A DNA stretch of 64,000 nucleotides from Tardiphaga sp051811025 (GTDB lineage Bacteria > Pseudomonadota > Alphaproteobacteria > Rhizobiales > Xanthobacteraceae). The notes beneath the pieces were generated by a model that worked only from the letters and a program-made list of their open reading frames with translations, had not been told where the DNA came from and made no database searches. This document shows positions 7,313-16,667 of this stretch, piece after piece (the first letter of the stretch is position 1; every line of letters begins with the position of its first letter). Both the position numbers and the translations under genes were made by a program. The stretch spans positions 3,782,001 through 3,846,000 of the forward strand of contig NZ_JBPWQE010000001.1 of the NCBI RefSeq assembly GCF_051811025.1, in the 5' to 3' direction.

Positions 7313-8560
7313 TTATCGCGCGTTCATCGCCCGCAACACCGTCTCACTGGGCCAGCAATCGACCTTGAGACCCGCGGACTTCTGATAGGCTCCGAGCGCA
7401 GCACGCGTCTTCATGCCGGCCTTGCCGTCCATCTTGTCGGCATAGAGACCAAGCTTCGTCAGGTGCCGCTGCATGGCCTCGACATCGGTGCTGCGCAATT
7501 GGTTCGAAGCCGACCACGGCGTCGCAAAGGGCTGCCCATTGGCCATCCGGTCGCTGAGATGGCCGACGAACAGCACATAGAGATCGGAGAAATTGTATTC
7601 CTTGATGACGAAATAGTTCTTCGTCGTCAGGAAGGCCGGGCCATAGATGCCCTCCGGCTGCAGCAGCGATGCCGGCTGCGCCTGCTCCGCCGCGCTGAGC
7701 TTCTCACCACGAACCGGAACGAAGCCAGCGCGAATCCACTCGCCGATCGGCTTTGTCACCTCCGGAACACCCATGGTGCAGTCGGCATTGGCCGGCGCGC
7801 GCACCTCATAGGCCCAGCGCAGACCGCGCTGCCAACCCTTGTTCGTGAGTTGCTGCGCCGCTGATGCCAGCGCATCCGGCACCGACTTCCAGATATCGAC
7901 ACGGCCGTCGCCGTCGAAATCGACGCCGTGCTTATCCAGTTCCGACGGCAGGAATTGCGTGAGCCCCGTCGCGCCGCCCCAGGACACGCGCAGATCCTTG
8001 CGCGATACGTCGCCGCGCTCGATCAGCTTCAGTGCCGCGATGAACTCGCCGCGATACTGGTCCTTGCGGCGACCGACATAGGCTTGCGTCGCCAGCACGC
8101 GAATGCCGTCATAGGGCAACGCATACCGACCGTAATCGGTCTCGCGCCCCCAGATCGCCAGAATGATTGTCGCCGGCACGCCGAAGCGCTGCTCGATGGC
8201 AGCCAGTGTCGCGCGGTGCTTCTGCAACAGCCGCAGCCCCTCACCCGCCAGCCGGATGACGCTGGCCTCCTTCACATAATCCGCCGGCACCTGCACGAAT
8301 TCCGCCTGCGACGGCGCGCCAGTCGCAGGACGGCCGGGCAGAATGAGATCCGGAAGCTTGTAGTCCGGCTCCAGCCCGCGCGTGACCTCATCGAAGGTCT
8401 TGCGCGAGACGCCGGCCTGTTGGGCTTCAGGCCAGAGCGAAGCAATAAAATTGGTAAAGCCGGCGTCCGGTGCAGCAAACGAATGAACGGGAATGATCAC
8501 CAAGCACAGGATAACGACGACTGAGAGCGGTCGCAGTGTCGTCCACATGCCCGGCTTCAT
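7313..8560 (-). CDS. Lytic murein transglycosylase, MltB family, with peptidoglycan-binding domain
   Basis: 415 residues from the ATG at 8560, two bases after the stop of the upstream YqhA-like gene; the longer frame overlaps that gene and is rejected. A signal peptide precedes an SLT_2/MltB catalytic domain, with the catalytic Glu in IWGRETDYGRY and the WGGATGLTQFLPSE and DFDGDGRVDIW motifs. The last about 65 residues form a peptidoglycan-binding domain (MQRHLTKLGLYADKMDG ... TRAALGAYQ). It cleaves the MurNAc-GlcNAc bond in the periplasm, forming anhydro-MurNAc. It probably shares a transcript with the upstream membrane protein gene. Confidence 0.92.
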   Translation of the reverse strand: MKPGMWTTLRPLSVVVILCLVIIPVHSFAAPDAGFTNFIASLWPEAQQAGVSRKTFDEVTRGLEPDYKLPDLILPGRPATGAPSQAEFVQVPADYVKEASVIRLAGEGLRLLQKHRATLAAIEQRFGVPATIILAIWGRETDYGRYALPYDGIRVLATQAYVGRRKDQYRGEFIAALKLIERGDVSRKDLRVSWGGATGLTQFLPSELDKHGVDFDGDGRVDIWKSVPDALASAAQQLTNKGWQRGLRWAYEVRAPANADCTMGVPEVTKPIGEWIRAGFVPVRGEKLSAAEQAQPASLLQPEGIYGPAFLTTKNYFVIKEYNFSDLYVLFVGHLSDRMANGQPFATPWSASNQLRSTDVEAMQRHLTKLGLYADKMDGKAGMKTRAALGAYQKSAGLKVDCWPSETVLRAMNAR

Positions 8561-8562
8561 CT

Positions 8563-9189
8563 TCAATGCGCGTGGCCTCCATGGCCCTGCTTGCCGTGAC
8601 CGTTTTCTGGCGGATGCGGAACAACTCCGTTCGAGAGCTTGTCCACATAGGCGATGCCAACGGCCGAGAGAATGAACACGATGTGGATGATAGTCTGCCA
8701 CATCACGCCTACCTCGGTGTAGTTCGTCGTGCGCGCGCTAGTGCTTCCGAGATTGCCGGCCTCGATGAAGGTACGCAGCAGATGGATCGACGAGATGCCG
8801 ATGATCGCCATCGCAAGCTTGATCTTCAGCACGCTGGCATTGACGTGGCTGAGCCATTCCGGCTCGTCCGGGTGACCGTTCAGATTGAGCCGCGATACGA
8901 AGGTCTCGTAGCCGCCGACGATCACCATCACCAGCAGGTTGGAGATCATCACAACGTCGATCAGGCCCAGCACGACCAACATGATCTGCTGCTCACTGAA
9001 GTCGAACGAGTGCGCGATCAGATGCCAGAGCTCTTTCAGGAACAGCACGACATAGACGCACTGCGCCACGATCAGGCCGATATAGAGGGGCAGCTGCAGC
9101 CAGCGCGAGCCAAAAATCAGCGCAGGAATCGGTCGCATCGCCCCGCCTTTTCCTCTGGGCGGCAATGGCGTTTCAGGCGTCATGGACAT
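8563..9189 (-). CDS. YqhA/UPF0114 family inner membrane protein
   Basis: 208 residues with four predicted membrane segments (starting near LPLYIGLIVAQCVYVV, MLVVLGLIDVVMISNLLVM, LKIKLAMAIIGISSIHLL and WQTIIHIVFILSAVGIAYV). The order and the motif VGGYETFVSRLN match UPF0114/YqhA. An alternative start at 9138 (MRPIPALIF) is possible because no good ribosome-binding site precedes 9189. The C-terminus is rich in His and Gly. Function is unknown. It is the first gene of a two-gene unit with the transglycosylase. Confidence 0.85.
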   Translation of the reverse strand: MSMTPETPLPPRGKGGAMRPIPALIFGSRWLQLPLYIGLIVAQCVYVVLFLKELWHLIAHSFDFSEQQIMLVVLGLIDVVMISNLLVMVIVGGYETFVSRLNLNGHPDEPEWLSHVNASVLKIKLAMAIIGISSIHLLRTFIEAGNLGSTSARTTNYTEVGVMWQTIIHIVFILSAVGIAYVDKLSNGVVPHPPENGHGKQGHGGHAH

Positions 9190-9296
9190 GGGGGGCTCGC
9201 TATGGGTCGAATCGGAGTGCGGTGAAAGCGCCGATCTTATAGCGGCGCGTACTGGACACGATGATGTCGTGTATGCGCGGCAACTGGCCGCATCAG

Positions 9297-10067
9297 CTAT
9301 TTGACGGCGACGATGAATATCCGCGGAAATTTCAGCAGAACCTTCCCATCCGCCTGAGGCAAATAGCTCGCGGCGATGCGCGCGGTATACTCAGCGATGT
9401 AAGCCTTGCGCTCCGGCGGCTCCAGCGGATCGACGAACGGGCGCAACCCGGTGCCCTTCACCCATTCCACGATCGCAGCGGCATCGGCCAACGCATGATT
9501 GTAGACGGTGTGCCAGATCTCGACGCGGGAACACAGCGGCTGCAGCGCATCGTAATAGGCCCCGGGTTTCGGCAATGAGTCACGCAGCTCCGCAGCCTTC
9601 GAGAGCTGCGCGCGCCACGGCTCGAGATAAGCGACCTCGCGCATCAGGATGTGCGAGGGCTCGTCGAGATTGTCCGGCATTTGCACAGCCAGCACCCCTC
9701 CATCAGGCAAGGCGCCGACGAGACGCTTCAGCTGCTTGACGTGATCCGGCACCCACTGAAACACGGCATTGGCAAACAAGACATCGGAGCCAGTCGGCGC
9801 CACCCAATGGGCGATATTGGCCTCGATGAACGTCTGCGCGGGCAGACGTTCCCGCGCCTGTCGCAGCATATCGGCCGACGTATCAACACCGATAACCGAC
9901 GCTTGCGGCCAGCGATTGACCAGAAGCTCCGTCGAGTTGCCAGGCCCGCAGCCGATGTCGACGACCTTGCGGGCATCGAGAAGCGGAATCTGCGCGAGCA
10001 GATCCCGTGCCGGCCTGGTTCGCTCGTCCTCGAACTTCAGATACTGCTGCGCGCTCCAGTCGGCCAT
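9297..10067 (-). CDS. tam: Trans-aconitate 2-methyltransferase
   Basis: 256 residues, the usual length. It opens with the family-typical MADWSAQQYLKFEDERTRPA. The S-adenosylmethionine-binding motif VVDIGCGPGNSTELL lies at about residues 35-49, and FANAVFQWVPDH is the post-II motif. Tam methylates trans-aconitate, a spontaneous by-product that inhibits aconitase, in the cytosol. The gene starts 13 nt after ettA on the same strand and is probably co-transcribed with it. Confidence 0.93.
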   Translation of the reverse strand: MADWSAQQYLKFEDERTRPARDLLAQIPLLDARKVVDIGCGPGNSTELLVNRWPQASVIGVDTSADMLRQARERLPAQTFIEANIAHWVAPTGSDVLFANAVFQWVPDHVKQLKRLVGALPDGGVLAVQMPDNLDEPSHILMREVAYLEPWRAQLSKAAELRDSLPKPGAYYDALQPLCSRVEIWHTVYNHALADAAAIVEWVKGTGLRPFVDPLEPPERKAYIAEYTARIAASYLPQADGKVLLKFPRIFIVAVK

Positions 10068-10080
10068 TTGAGAGTTCTCC

Positions 10081-11730
10081 TCAGCGCGTCAGTTTCTTGT
10101 ATTTCACGCGATGCGGGATGATCGAATCCTGCCCGAGACGACGCATCTTGTCCTTCTCGTAGTCCTGGAAGTTACCCTCAAACCATTCCACGTGGCTGTC
10201 GCCTTCGAAAGCGAGCATATGGGTCGCGATACGGTCGAGGAACCAGCGGTCATGGCTGATGATCACGGCGCAACCGGCGAAGTCTTCCAGCGCCTCTTCC
10301 AGCGCACGTAGCGTGTCGACGTCGAGGTCGTTGGTCGGTTCGTCGAGCAGCAGGACGTTGGCGCCGGACTTCAGCATCTTGGCGAGATGCACGCGGTTGC
10401 GTTCACCGCCGGACAATGCGCCGACCTTCTTCTGCTGATCGCCGCCCTTGAAGTTGAACGACGAGCAGTAGCCGCGCGAATTGACTTCCTTCTTGCCGAG
10501 CAGGATCAGTTCGTTGTTGCCCGAGATTTCCTCCCACACGGTCTTCTTGCCATCGAGCGCATCGCGCGACTGATCGACATAACCGAGATGAACGGTCTCG
10601 CCGACGGTGATCGTGCCGCTATCAGGCTTCTCCTGGCCGGTGATCATCTTGAAGAGCGTCGTCTTGCCGGCGCCATTGGCGCCGATGACGCCGACGATAC
10701 CACCGGGCGGCAGCTTGAAGGTCAGATCGTCGATCAGCACGCGATCACCATAGGCCTTGGTGAGACCTTCGAAGTCGACGACGTTGTCGCCGAGGCGCTC
10801 GGCCACCGGAATGGTGATCTGCGCACCCTGGGTCTGCTTCTCGCTGGCCTTCTTGAGCAGCTCGTCATAACGCTGGTAGCGCGCCTTCGACTTGGCCTGA
10901 CGTGCCTTGGGCGACGAGGCGATCCACTCCTGCTCGCGTTCCAGAGTCTTCTGATGGGCTGCGTCCTCGCGGCCTTCCTGTGCCAGACGCTTTTGCTTCT
11001 GCACCAGCCAGGACGAGTAGTTGCCCTCGTAGGGAATGCCGCGGCCGCGATCGAGTTCGAGAATCCAGGACGTCACATTGTCGAGGAAGTAGCGGTCATG
11101 GGTCACGATCAGGATCGCACCCGGATAGTTGCGCAGATGGCCTTCGAGCCACGACACGGATTCGGCGTCGAGATGGTTGGTCGGTTCGTCGAGCAGCAGC
11201 AGTTCGGGTGCATCGAGCAGTAGCTTGCAGAGCGCGACGCGACGGCGTTCACCACCGGAGAGCTTGGTGACGTCGGCATCGTCAGGCGGACAACGCAACG
11301 CGTCCATCGCCTGGTCGACCTTGCTGTCGAGATCCCAAAGGCCCTGGGCCTCGATCTCATCCTGCAGCTTGGTCATCTCGTCAGCGGTTTCTTCCGAGTA
11401 GTTCATCGCCAGCTCGTTGTAGCGATCGAGAATCGCCTTCTGCTTGGCGACGCCAAGCATGACGTTCTCGCGGACGTTCAAAGACGCATCGAGCTGCGGC
11501 TCCTGTTCGAGATAACCGACGCGGGCGCCCTGCGCGACCCAGGCCTCGCCGGTGTATTCCTTGTCGAGGCCCGCCATGATTTTGAGCAGCGTCGACTTAC
11601 CGGCGCCGTTGACGCCGAGCACGCCGATCTTGGCGTCCGGGTAAAATGACAAATGGACGTTATCCAGCACCTTGCGGGTCGGATAGGCCTTGGTCAGACC
11701 CTGCATGAAGTAGACGAATTGGCGAGCCAT
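10081..11730 (-). CDS. ettA: Energy-dependent translational throttle protein EttA (ABC-F)
   Basis: 549 residues from ATG 11730, with AAGGAT upstream; the longer frame has no support. Two ABC ATPase domains are present, each with Walker A (GVNGAGKST near residue 39, GANGAGKTT near residue 357) and an LSGGE signature. They are joined by the ABC-F linker (SPKARQAKSKARYQRYDEL). No membrane segments are present. EttA binds the ribosomal E site and gates the first elongation step according to ATP/ADP ratio. The start MARQFVYFMQGLTKAYP is diagnostic for alphaproteobacterial EttA. Confidence 0.96.
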   Translation of the reverse strand: MARQFVYFMQGLTKAYPTRKVLDNVHLSFYPDAKIGVLGVNGAGKSTLLKIMAGLDKEYTGEAWVAQGARVGYLEQEPQLDASLNVRENVMLGVAKQKAILDRYNELAMNYSEETADEMTKLQDEIEAQGLWDLDSKVDQAMDALRCPPDDADVTKLSGGERRRVALCKLLLDAPELLLLDEPTNHLDAESVSWLEGHLRNYPGAILIVTHDRYFLDNVTSWILELDRGRGIPYEGNYSSWLVQKQKRLAQEGREDAAHQKTLEREQEWIASSPKARQAKSKARYQRYDELLKKASEKQTQGAQITIPVAERLGDNVVDFEGLTKAYGDRVLIDDLTFKLPPGGIVGVIGANGAGKTTLFKMITGQEKPDSGTITVGETVHLGYVDQSRDALDGKKTVWEEISGNNELILLGKKEVNSRGYCSSFNFKGGDQQKKVGALSGGERNRVHLAKMLKSGANVLLLDEPTNDLDVDTLRALEEALEDFAGCAVIISHDRWFLDRIATHMLAFEGDSHVEWFEGNFQDYEKDKMRRLGQDSIIPHRVKYKKLTR

Positions 11731-11961
11731 CGTGATCCTTGAAAACCGTCGCGGGCGTGAAAAATGGGTTGTGGCTGATGTAGCGGCGTGGCCCCGAAAG
11801 GGCAACCGGGGGTCTTAAGGATTTGGTAACTCTGCACTTCTTCGAGGCAGCCATTGTGACAATTAAAACCGCTTTTTAACGACTTCCGCCAAGAGTGCTG
11901 GCAGGGCGATCAATCATGCCCCTCGCGACTGAAGTCGCGGGCAGACAGGCGGAGCCTCGTC

Positions 11962-12168
11962 ATGGCAACCATTACATCAGTCCCCTCTCCAGCCGCCGCC
12001 AAAACCCGCGCGGCACGCCCAGGCCTCCTCCACGAAATCCGGACGTTCTGGCAGCTGTTCTTCGTCGCCGCATTCGACCCCTACCGACCCGAGCAGCATT
12101 ACATGCGCGGTCCCGGCCCTGCCTGTCGCGCCAAAGACTCGTCCAAACCGGCCTCACCGTCACATTAA
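11962..12168 (+). CDS. Small conserved-looking hypothetical protein
   Basis: 68 residues, start preceded by GGCGGAG. A central amphipathic aromatic stretch (IRTFWQLFFVAAFDPYRPEQHY) is flanked by Ala/Pro-rich ends, and no signal peptide is present. The central motif looks constrained, but I do not recognise a family. It is divergent from ettA. Confidence 0.45.
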   Translation: MATITSVPSPAAAKTRAARPGLLHEIRTFWQLFFVAAFDPYRPEQHYMRGPGPACRAKDSSKPASPSH

Positions 12169-12283
12169 GCTGATCGAACTGCTGCCGACGACGCAGGCGC
12201 TTGCGCACGCCCGCGAGGCGCGCAATGTGTCCATTCCCTGACGGCCTCAACAGCCGTCATCATCACACCGGATGGACGATCCC

Positions 12284-13243
12284 ATGACGCGGCTGCGCTG
12301 TGCAATTCTCGACGACTACCAGAACGTGGCGCTGAAACTCGGCGACTGGCGTGCGCTTGACGATCGCATCGAAGTGACGGTGTTCGACAAGCCGTTCGCC
12401 TCCGCAGACGAGGCAGCCACGGCGCTGAAGGATTTCGAGATCATCTGCGCCATGCGCGAGCGGACGCCGTTTCCACGCGCGATGTTCGAGGCGCTGCCGA
12501 AACTCAAGCTGCTAATCACCTCGGGCATGCGCAATGCCGCGATCGATTTCGAGGCCGCGAAGGCTCGTGGCATAACCGTTTGCGGTACCGCGATGGTGGG
12601 TAATCCGACGGCTGGCCTGACCATCGGCCTGATGCTGGAACTGACCCGCAAGATCGGCTTTGAAAACGCGCGCATGAAGGCCGGCAAACCCTGGCAGGTT
12701 ACGGTCGGCGAGGACATCGAAGGCAAGACACTGGGGATCATCGGCCTCGGCAAGCTCGGCAGTCAGGTCGCCGGCATCGCCCGCGCGCTTGGCATGAAGA
12801 CCATTGCCTGGAGCACCAATCTGACGCCCGAGGCCTGCGAAAAAGCCGGCGTCACTTACGCCACCAAGGAAGAACTGTTCGCTCAGGCCGACATCATCAC
12901 GATCCACCTCGTGCTGAGTGATCGCTCACGCGGATTGGTGTCACGTGCGGATCTCGCGCGCATGAAACCGACCGCCTATCTCATCAACACAGCCCGCGGT
13001 CCGATCGTGGATGAAGCCGCACTGCTTGAAACATTGCAGGCCGGGAAAATTGCCGGTGCCGGCATCGACACCTATTCCCATGAACCGCTGCCGCTCGACA
13101 GCCCGCTGCGCAAGCTCGACAACGTCGTGATCACGCCGCATCTCGGCTATGTCACCGCTGAGAATTACAAACGCATCTATGCGGAGATGATCGAGGGTAT
13201 CGGCGGCTGGTTGAACAGCGCCCCTGTCCGCAAGCTCAACTGA
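12284..13243 (+). CDS. D-2-hydroxyacid dehydrogenase (NAD-binding)
   Basis: 319 residues from ATG 12284; ATG 12272 (four residues longer) is also possible. The Rossmann motif GLGKLGSQVAGIARALGM lies at about residue 150. The catalytic Arg (INTARGPIVDE), Glu (GIDTYSHEPLP) and His (VITPHLGYVT) of the D-isomer-specific family are all present. The protein oxidises or reduces a 2-hydroxyacid/2-oxoacid pair. The neighbourhood gives no substrate hint. A strong bidirectional terminator follows. Confidence 0.88.
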   Translation: MTRLRCAILDDYQNVALKLGDWRALDDRIEVTVFDKPFASADEAATALKDFEIICAMRERTPFPRAMFEALPKLKLLITSGMRNAAIDFEAAKARGITVCGTAMVGNPTAGLTIGLMLELTRKIGFENARMKAGKPWQVTVGEDIEGKTLGIIGLGKLGSQVAGIARALGMKTIAWSTNLTPEACEKAGVTYATKEELFAQADIITIHLVLSDRSRGLVSRADLARMKPTAYLINTARGPIVDEAALLETLQAGKIAGAGIDTYSHEPLPLDSPLRKLDNVVITPHLGYVTAENYKRIYAEMIEGIGGWLNSAPVRKLN

Positions 13244-13263
13244 CGCAAGCTTTCACAACGCAA

Positions 13264-13305
13264 AAGAAAACGGGCGCCGCGTTGTTACGCGGCGCCCGTT
13301 TTCTT
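13264..13305. terminator. Bidirectional terminator
   Basis: A perfect 18-bp inverted repeat (AAGAAAACGGGCGCCGCG and its complement) with loop TTGTTA. An A-run and a T-run flank the GC core, so it can stop both the dehydrogenase transcript and the convergent L,D-transpeptidase transcript. Confidence 0.9.
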
Positions 13306-13323
13306 GAAAGCAGTTGACCTTAA

Positions 13324-14508
13324 TCAGCGAATGCTGACCGGAGCAGGAAGCGGCTGAACCGATGTCGGCTGTGTGCCAGGCAACGGCGCAGGAGCGGCAT
13401 TCGCACTCGGACCGGGGACCGGCTGAGCCGAAGCCGTGGTCGACGGAGCCTTGGCGGGCATCACCACCACGCGCGTGCCAACCTTGGTACGCTCAAACAA
13501 ATCCGAGATGTCGTCGTTGAGCATGCCGAAACAACCAGAGGACACCGATTTGCCAATGGTCGACGGCTGGTTGGTGCCGTGGATACGATACACGGTAGAG
13601 CCGAGATACATCGCGCGGGCGCCGAGCGGATTGCCTTCGCCGCCGGCCATAAAGCGCGGCAGATAGGGCTGACGCTCGATCATTTCGGTCGGCGGATGCC
13701 AGTCCGGCCACTCCGCCTTGCGGGTGATCTTCTGGACACCGTTCCAGGTGAAGCCATCGCGACCTACGCGGACGCCATAGCGCATCGCGCGGTTGTTGCC
13801 GAGCACATAGTACAAATAGTAGTTCGGCGTATCGACGACGATGGTGCCTGCGGGCTCCTTGGTGACGAAATTGACTTCCTGCCGGCGGAACTGCGGCGGC
13901 AGCTGCGCCGGACCGGTTTCCGGCTGATCTTCCGGAGGCAGCGAAGCAACCATCACCGAGCTGCCATTGGCACCACGGCCCGGATCCTGCCCCTGAACGG
14001 AGCCTGTCACGGGAGCGCCTTGCCCGCCCATCCCTTCCGGGGGACGCATTGCGCCATCGCCATTGCCGCGGTTCGAATAGACCACCGCCGGCGGCGCCAT
14101 CGGGCGACCATAACGCGGATCATCGGGCGACATCACCGGCCCCTGCGGCATGGCGCGATCGGAATAAACCGGGGCAGCACCAGCAGGGCGACCGTAGCGT
14201 GGATCATCCGGAGACATCACCGGGCTCTGGGGCGCAACACCGGGCGCAGACAGACCCGTCATCGGCCGGCCGCCGCGGGACGGTGGCGCGTCATCTTCAT
14301 CGAGCGCATCGAAATCCGGCATGGCGTCCAGCGCGCGATCCGCGCGCGAATTGGCCGGATAGCCGCCCGGGGGGTAGTTTGGGTCGGCCGGGATCGAATA
14401 GCCGCTTGGCGTGCCCACAGGATAGCCCTGCGCCACCGCAAGTGAATGACCCGCGACGCTACCGAGAGCCACGGTCGCCAATGTCGTCAAAACACGCTTG
14501 ATCATCAT
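13324..14508 (-). CDS. L,D-transpeptidase (YkuD) with repeat-bearing N-terminal extension
   Basis: 394 residues; the second Met (14505) may be the true start, as AAGGG lies five bases before it. A signal peptide is followed by about 190 low-complexity residues rich in Pro, Gly and Asp with two copies of MSPDDPRYGRP. The YkuD domain (about 205-345) ends in the catalytic motif YRIHGTNQPSTIGKSVSSGC with Cys in SSGCFGML. It forms 3-3 or lipoprotein crosslinks in periplasmic peptidoglycan. The C-terminal tail is Pro/Ala-rich. The repeats are likely a flexible spacer. Confidence 0.92.
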   Translation of the reverse strand: MMIKRVLTTLATVALGSVAGHSLAVAQGYPVGTPSGYSIPADPNYPPGGYPANSRADRALDAMPDFDALDEDDAPPSRGGRPMTGLSAPGVAPQSPVMSPDDPRYGRPAGAAPVYSDRAMPQGPVMSPDDPRYGRPMAPPAVVYSNRGNGDGAMRPPEGMGGQGAPVTGSVQGQDPGRGANGSSVMVASLPPEDQPETGPAQLPPQFRRQEVNFVTKEPAGTIVVDTPNYYLYYVLGNNRAMRYGVRVGRDGFTWNGVQKITRKAEWPDWHPPTEMIERQPYLPRFMAGGEGNPLGARAMYLGSTVYRIHGTNQPSTIGKSVSSGCFGMLNDDISDLFERTKVGTRVVVMPAKAPSTTASAQPVPGPSANAAPAPLPGTQPTSVQPLPAPVSIR

Positions 14509-14865
14509 TGCCCTTGTATAAGCTCAAGCAAAAACCGGAACATGCCGTCAGATCGCGCAGGATAGCGGCGCATTCAAGACAATTCCGGAAAAAAGCTTCC
14601 CATTTCGGTCATATTCGCGAGATCGCACGCCGGCGTGGCTATCTTGCCTCACCCCCGTTGAAATCACGGCCCGAGAACGCGCCATTTGTTGTGCATCTCA
14701 CTTTTTAACAAACGGTTCCTGAGGCCGTGCGTTATCCTCAAATGGACGTGATTCGCGCCCCTTTGGCGGCAGCCAATGTTGCAGACGAGTCACTTCCAGC
14801 GTTGTCACCGCGTTCCCATCGTTCGAAAGCCTTCCGCGGTCTGTCCGAAGGCGGAACTGCCATTC
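14509..14865. other. Intergenic region with no recognised element
   Basis: This divergent stretch must hold promoters for the L,D-transpeptidase and the downstream membrane-anchored protein. I see no clear operator, repeat or RNA. A longer in-frame start (14776) for the next gene exists but lacks a ribosome-binding site. Confidence 0.4.
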
Positions 14866-15663
14866 ATGCTTCCGGGTTTCCGATTTCTGTTCGCAGCCAT
14901 CCTGCTCACAGTGTCGTTGGTGGTCTTCGGCCTCGGCGCCGCAGCGCTGCTGCGCTCTGCCCATCAGGAATTCGCGACTATTCCGACCAGATACGCGCCG
15001 CCGCAGACGGTGTTTGCCCAGCAGCCCATCGAAGCTCCGCCGACATTGGCCATGCTGCGCGTCGAGGCGCCAGCTCCCGCCCCTGAGACTGTCGCGCCGC
15101 CAGCGATCTCCGTGACATCGGCGGTAGAACAAGTGCCCCCCATCGCAGCTCCCACTGAGCCGGAAAAGGTCGCCTTACCCGAGACCGCTGCGCCCCTGTC
15201 GACGCAGGCCGCACTGGCCGTCGAGATGACTGCCCCGGTGGTGGTGGCGCCGAAGCCTGAAGTTGCGAAGTTGGAAGCGACGAAGGTCGAAGAGCGGGAG
15301 CCTTTAACGACGGTTGCCGTCGCACCAGCGACCTCCGTCGAACCAGCAGTTGCTGCCCCTCCTCCCGAACCTGCCGCCGTTCCAGCACCTGTCGCAGCAG
15401 CAGAGGTCGTAGCGGGGCAACAGCCGACGGCGACGCTTACCGATGACGACGCAAAATTGTCTTCGACGAAAATTGCGATGCTGGGTGGACCGCCCATCAA
15501 TACCGAGTCGGTGCCATTGCCGAAAGCGAAGCCTGCTGCAGAGCCCGCCAAGAAGATCGTGAAGAAGCGCATCGTTGTCAAAAAGCGGCGCGTAGCCGCC
15601 AGGCCTATGGCCGCCGCTGCGCCACAGCCGACCGACCCGTTCGGATTGCCGATCGCGCGCTGA
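14866..15663 (+). CDS. Membrane-anchored Ala/Pro-rich protein of unknown function
   Basis: 265 residues. The N-terminus MLPGFRFLFAAILLTVSLVV continues to LRSAHQEF and forms one membrane anchor. About 180 residues of Ala/Pro/Val/Glu-rich low-complexity sequence follow, then a Lys/Arg-rich patch (KKIVKKRIVVKKRRVA) and DPFGLPIAR at the end. The composition suggests a periplasmic linker-type protein with a basic end that could contact peptidoglycan or nucleic acid. I recall similar unnamed proteins in Bradyrhizobium relatives but no function. Confidence 0.6.
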   Translation: MLPGFRFLFAAILLTVSLVVFGLGAAALLRSAHQEFATIPTRYAPPQTVFAQQPIEAPPTLAMLRVEAPAPAPETVAPPAISVTSAVEQVPPIAAPTEPEKVALPETAAPLSTQAALAVEMTAPVVVAPKPEVAKLEATKVEEREPLTTVAVAPATSVEPAVAAPPPEPAAVPAPVAAAEVVAGQQPTATLTDDDAKLSSTKIAMLGGPPINTESVPLPKAKPAAEPAKKIVKKRIVVKKRRVAARPMAAAAPQPTDPFGLPIAR

Positions 15664-15675
15664 CCTCGACCCCGG

Positions 15676-16533
15676 TTACGCCGGCCCGGTCGCAACGGGC
15701 GGGCCGTCGGGCTGCCCCCATTCCGACCACGAGCCGTCATAGAGCGCTGAACTGCGCACGCCGAGACGATAGAGCGCCAGCGTCAACACCGCCGCAGATA
15801 CGCCCGAGCCACATGTGGTGACGATGGGCTTGTCGAGATCGAGCCCCGTGCCGGTGAAGGCTGCGCGCAACTCTTCAAGCGGCTTCATCGTGCCGGTCGC
15901 AGCATCGAACAGCAGGTTGTAAGGTAGGTTGCGGCTGGCGGGGATGTGGCCGGAGCGAATACCCGCGCGCGGTTCAGGGACACTTCCCTCGAAGCGGTTG
16001 GCGGCACGCGCATCGATCAATTGCTCTTTGCGCGAATCCAGATTGGCAACGACCTGCGCCTTGCTACGGACATACGACTTGTCGAGCGTGGCGCTGAAAG
16101 TGCCAGGCTTCGGTAACGACTTTCCGGTTTCCGTCGCCCGGCCTTCGGCCTTCCACTTCTTCAGCCCGCCATCGAGCACCTTCACGTTGGCGTGGCCGTA
16201 AGAGAGGAACATCCACCACGCCCGCGGCGCTGCGACCCAGCCACCGGCATCATAGGCGACAACCGTATCGCCAGAGGAAATGCCGAGCGCGCCGACATCT
16301 CGCGCGAACTGATCGGCGTTCGGATACATATGCGGCAGATCGACGGAATGATCGGACACTGCATCAACATCGAAGAACACCGCGCCGGGAATGTGTGCCG
16401 CCAGATAATCATCGACCGGCAACGGCAGCACGCCGGGCATCTTGAACGACGCATCGATGACCTTCACCTTGGGATCGCCAAGATGCCCGGCGAGCCATTC
16501 GGTCGAGACGAGAGGATCGGTGCTGGATGTCAT
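15676..16533 (-). CDS. sseA: 3-mercaptopyruvate sulfurtransferase
   Basis: 285 residues with tandem rhodanese domains: an inactive N-terminal domain (VSTEWLAGHLGDPKVKVIDA) and a C-terminal domain with the active-site loop CGSGVSA typical of 3-mercaptopyruvate sulfurtransferases rather than thiosulfate rhodaneses (CRKGVT). It transfers sulfur from 3-mercaptopyruvate to thiols or cyanide in the cytosol. The start is taken at the second Met. The gene shares orientation with the single-domain rhodanese upstream, from which a palindromic repeat separates it. Confidence 0.92.
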   Translation of the reverse strand: MTSSTDPLVSTEWLAGHLGDPKVKVIDASFKMPGVLPLPVDDYLAAHIPGAVFFDVDAVSDHSVDLPHMYPNADQFARDVGALGISSGDTVVAYDAGGWVAAPRAWWMFLSYGHANVKVLDGGLKKWKAEGRATETGKSLPKPGTFSATLDKSYVRSKAQVVANLDSRKEQLIDARAANRFEGSVPEPRAGIRSGHIPASRNLPYNLLFDAATGTMKPLEELRAAFTGTGLDLDKPIVTTCGSGVSAAVLTLALYRLGVRSSALYDGSWSEWGQPDGPPVATGPA

Positions 16534-16550
16534 GCTGCTTCTTTCTTCTG

Positions 16551-16656
16551 TCATTCCGGGACGCGCTCTTGCGCGGACCCGGAATCTCGCGGTGCTAAGC
16601 TATCTCCACATTCCTGGTTCGCCCGTAGCTATCGCTACGTGCGACCCGGAATGACG
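16551..16656. repeat. Bradyrhizobium-type extragenic palindromic repeat
   Basis: The element starts TCATTCCGGGACGCGC and ends GCGACCCGGAATGACGA, so its ends are inverted copies. Inner parts also pair (GGACCCGGAATCTCG; TTCCTGGTTCGCCCGTAGC). This matches the about 100-bp CGTCATTCCGGG...CCCGGAATGACG repeats abundant between genes in Bradyrhizobium/Rhodopseudomonas genomes. It can fold into a long hairpin in RNA between the rhodanese and sseA genes. Confidence 0.75.
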
Positions 16657-16667
16657 ACAAACATCGA

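Noticed and set aside
11863..11879. TTAAAA ... TTTTTAA palindrome upstream of ettA
   Set aside because: Looks superficially like the regulon operator but the centre (CCGCT) and spacing differ and the neighbouring genes are housekeeping.
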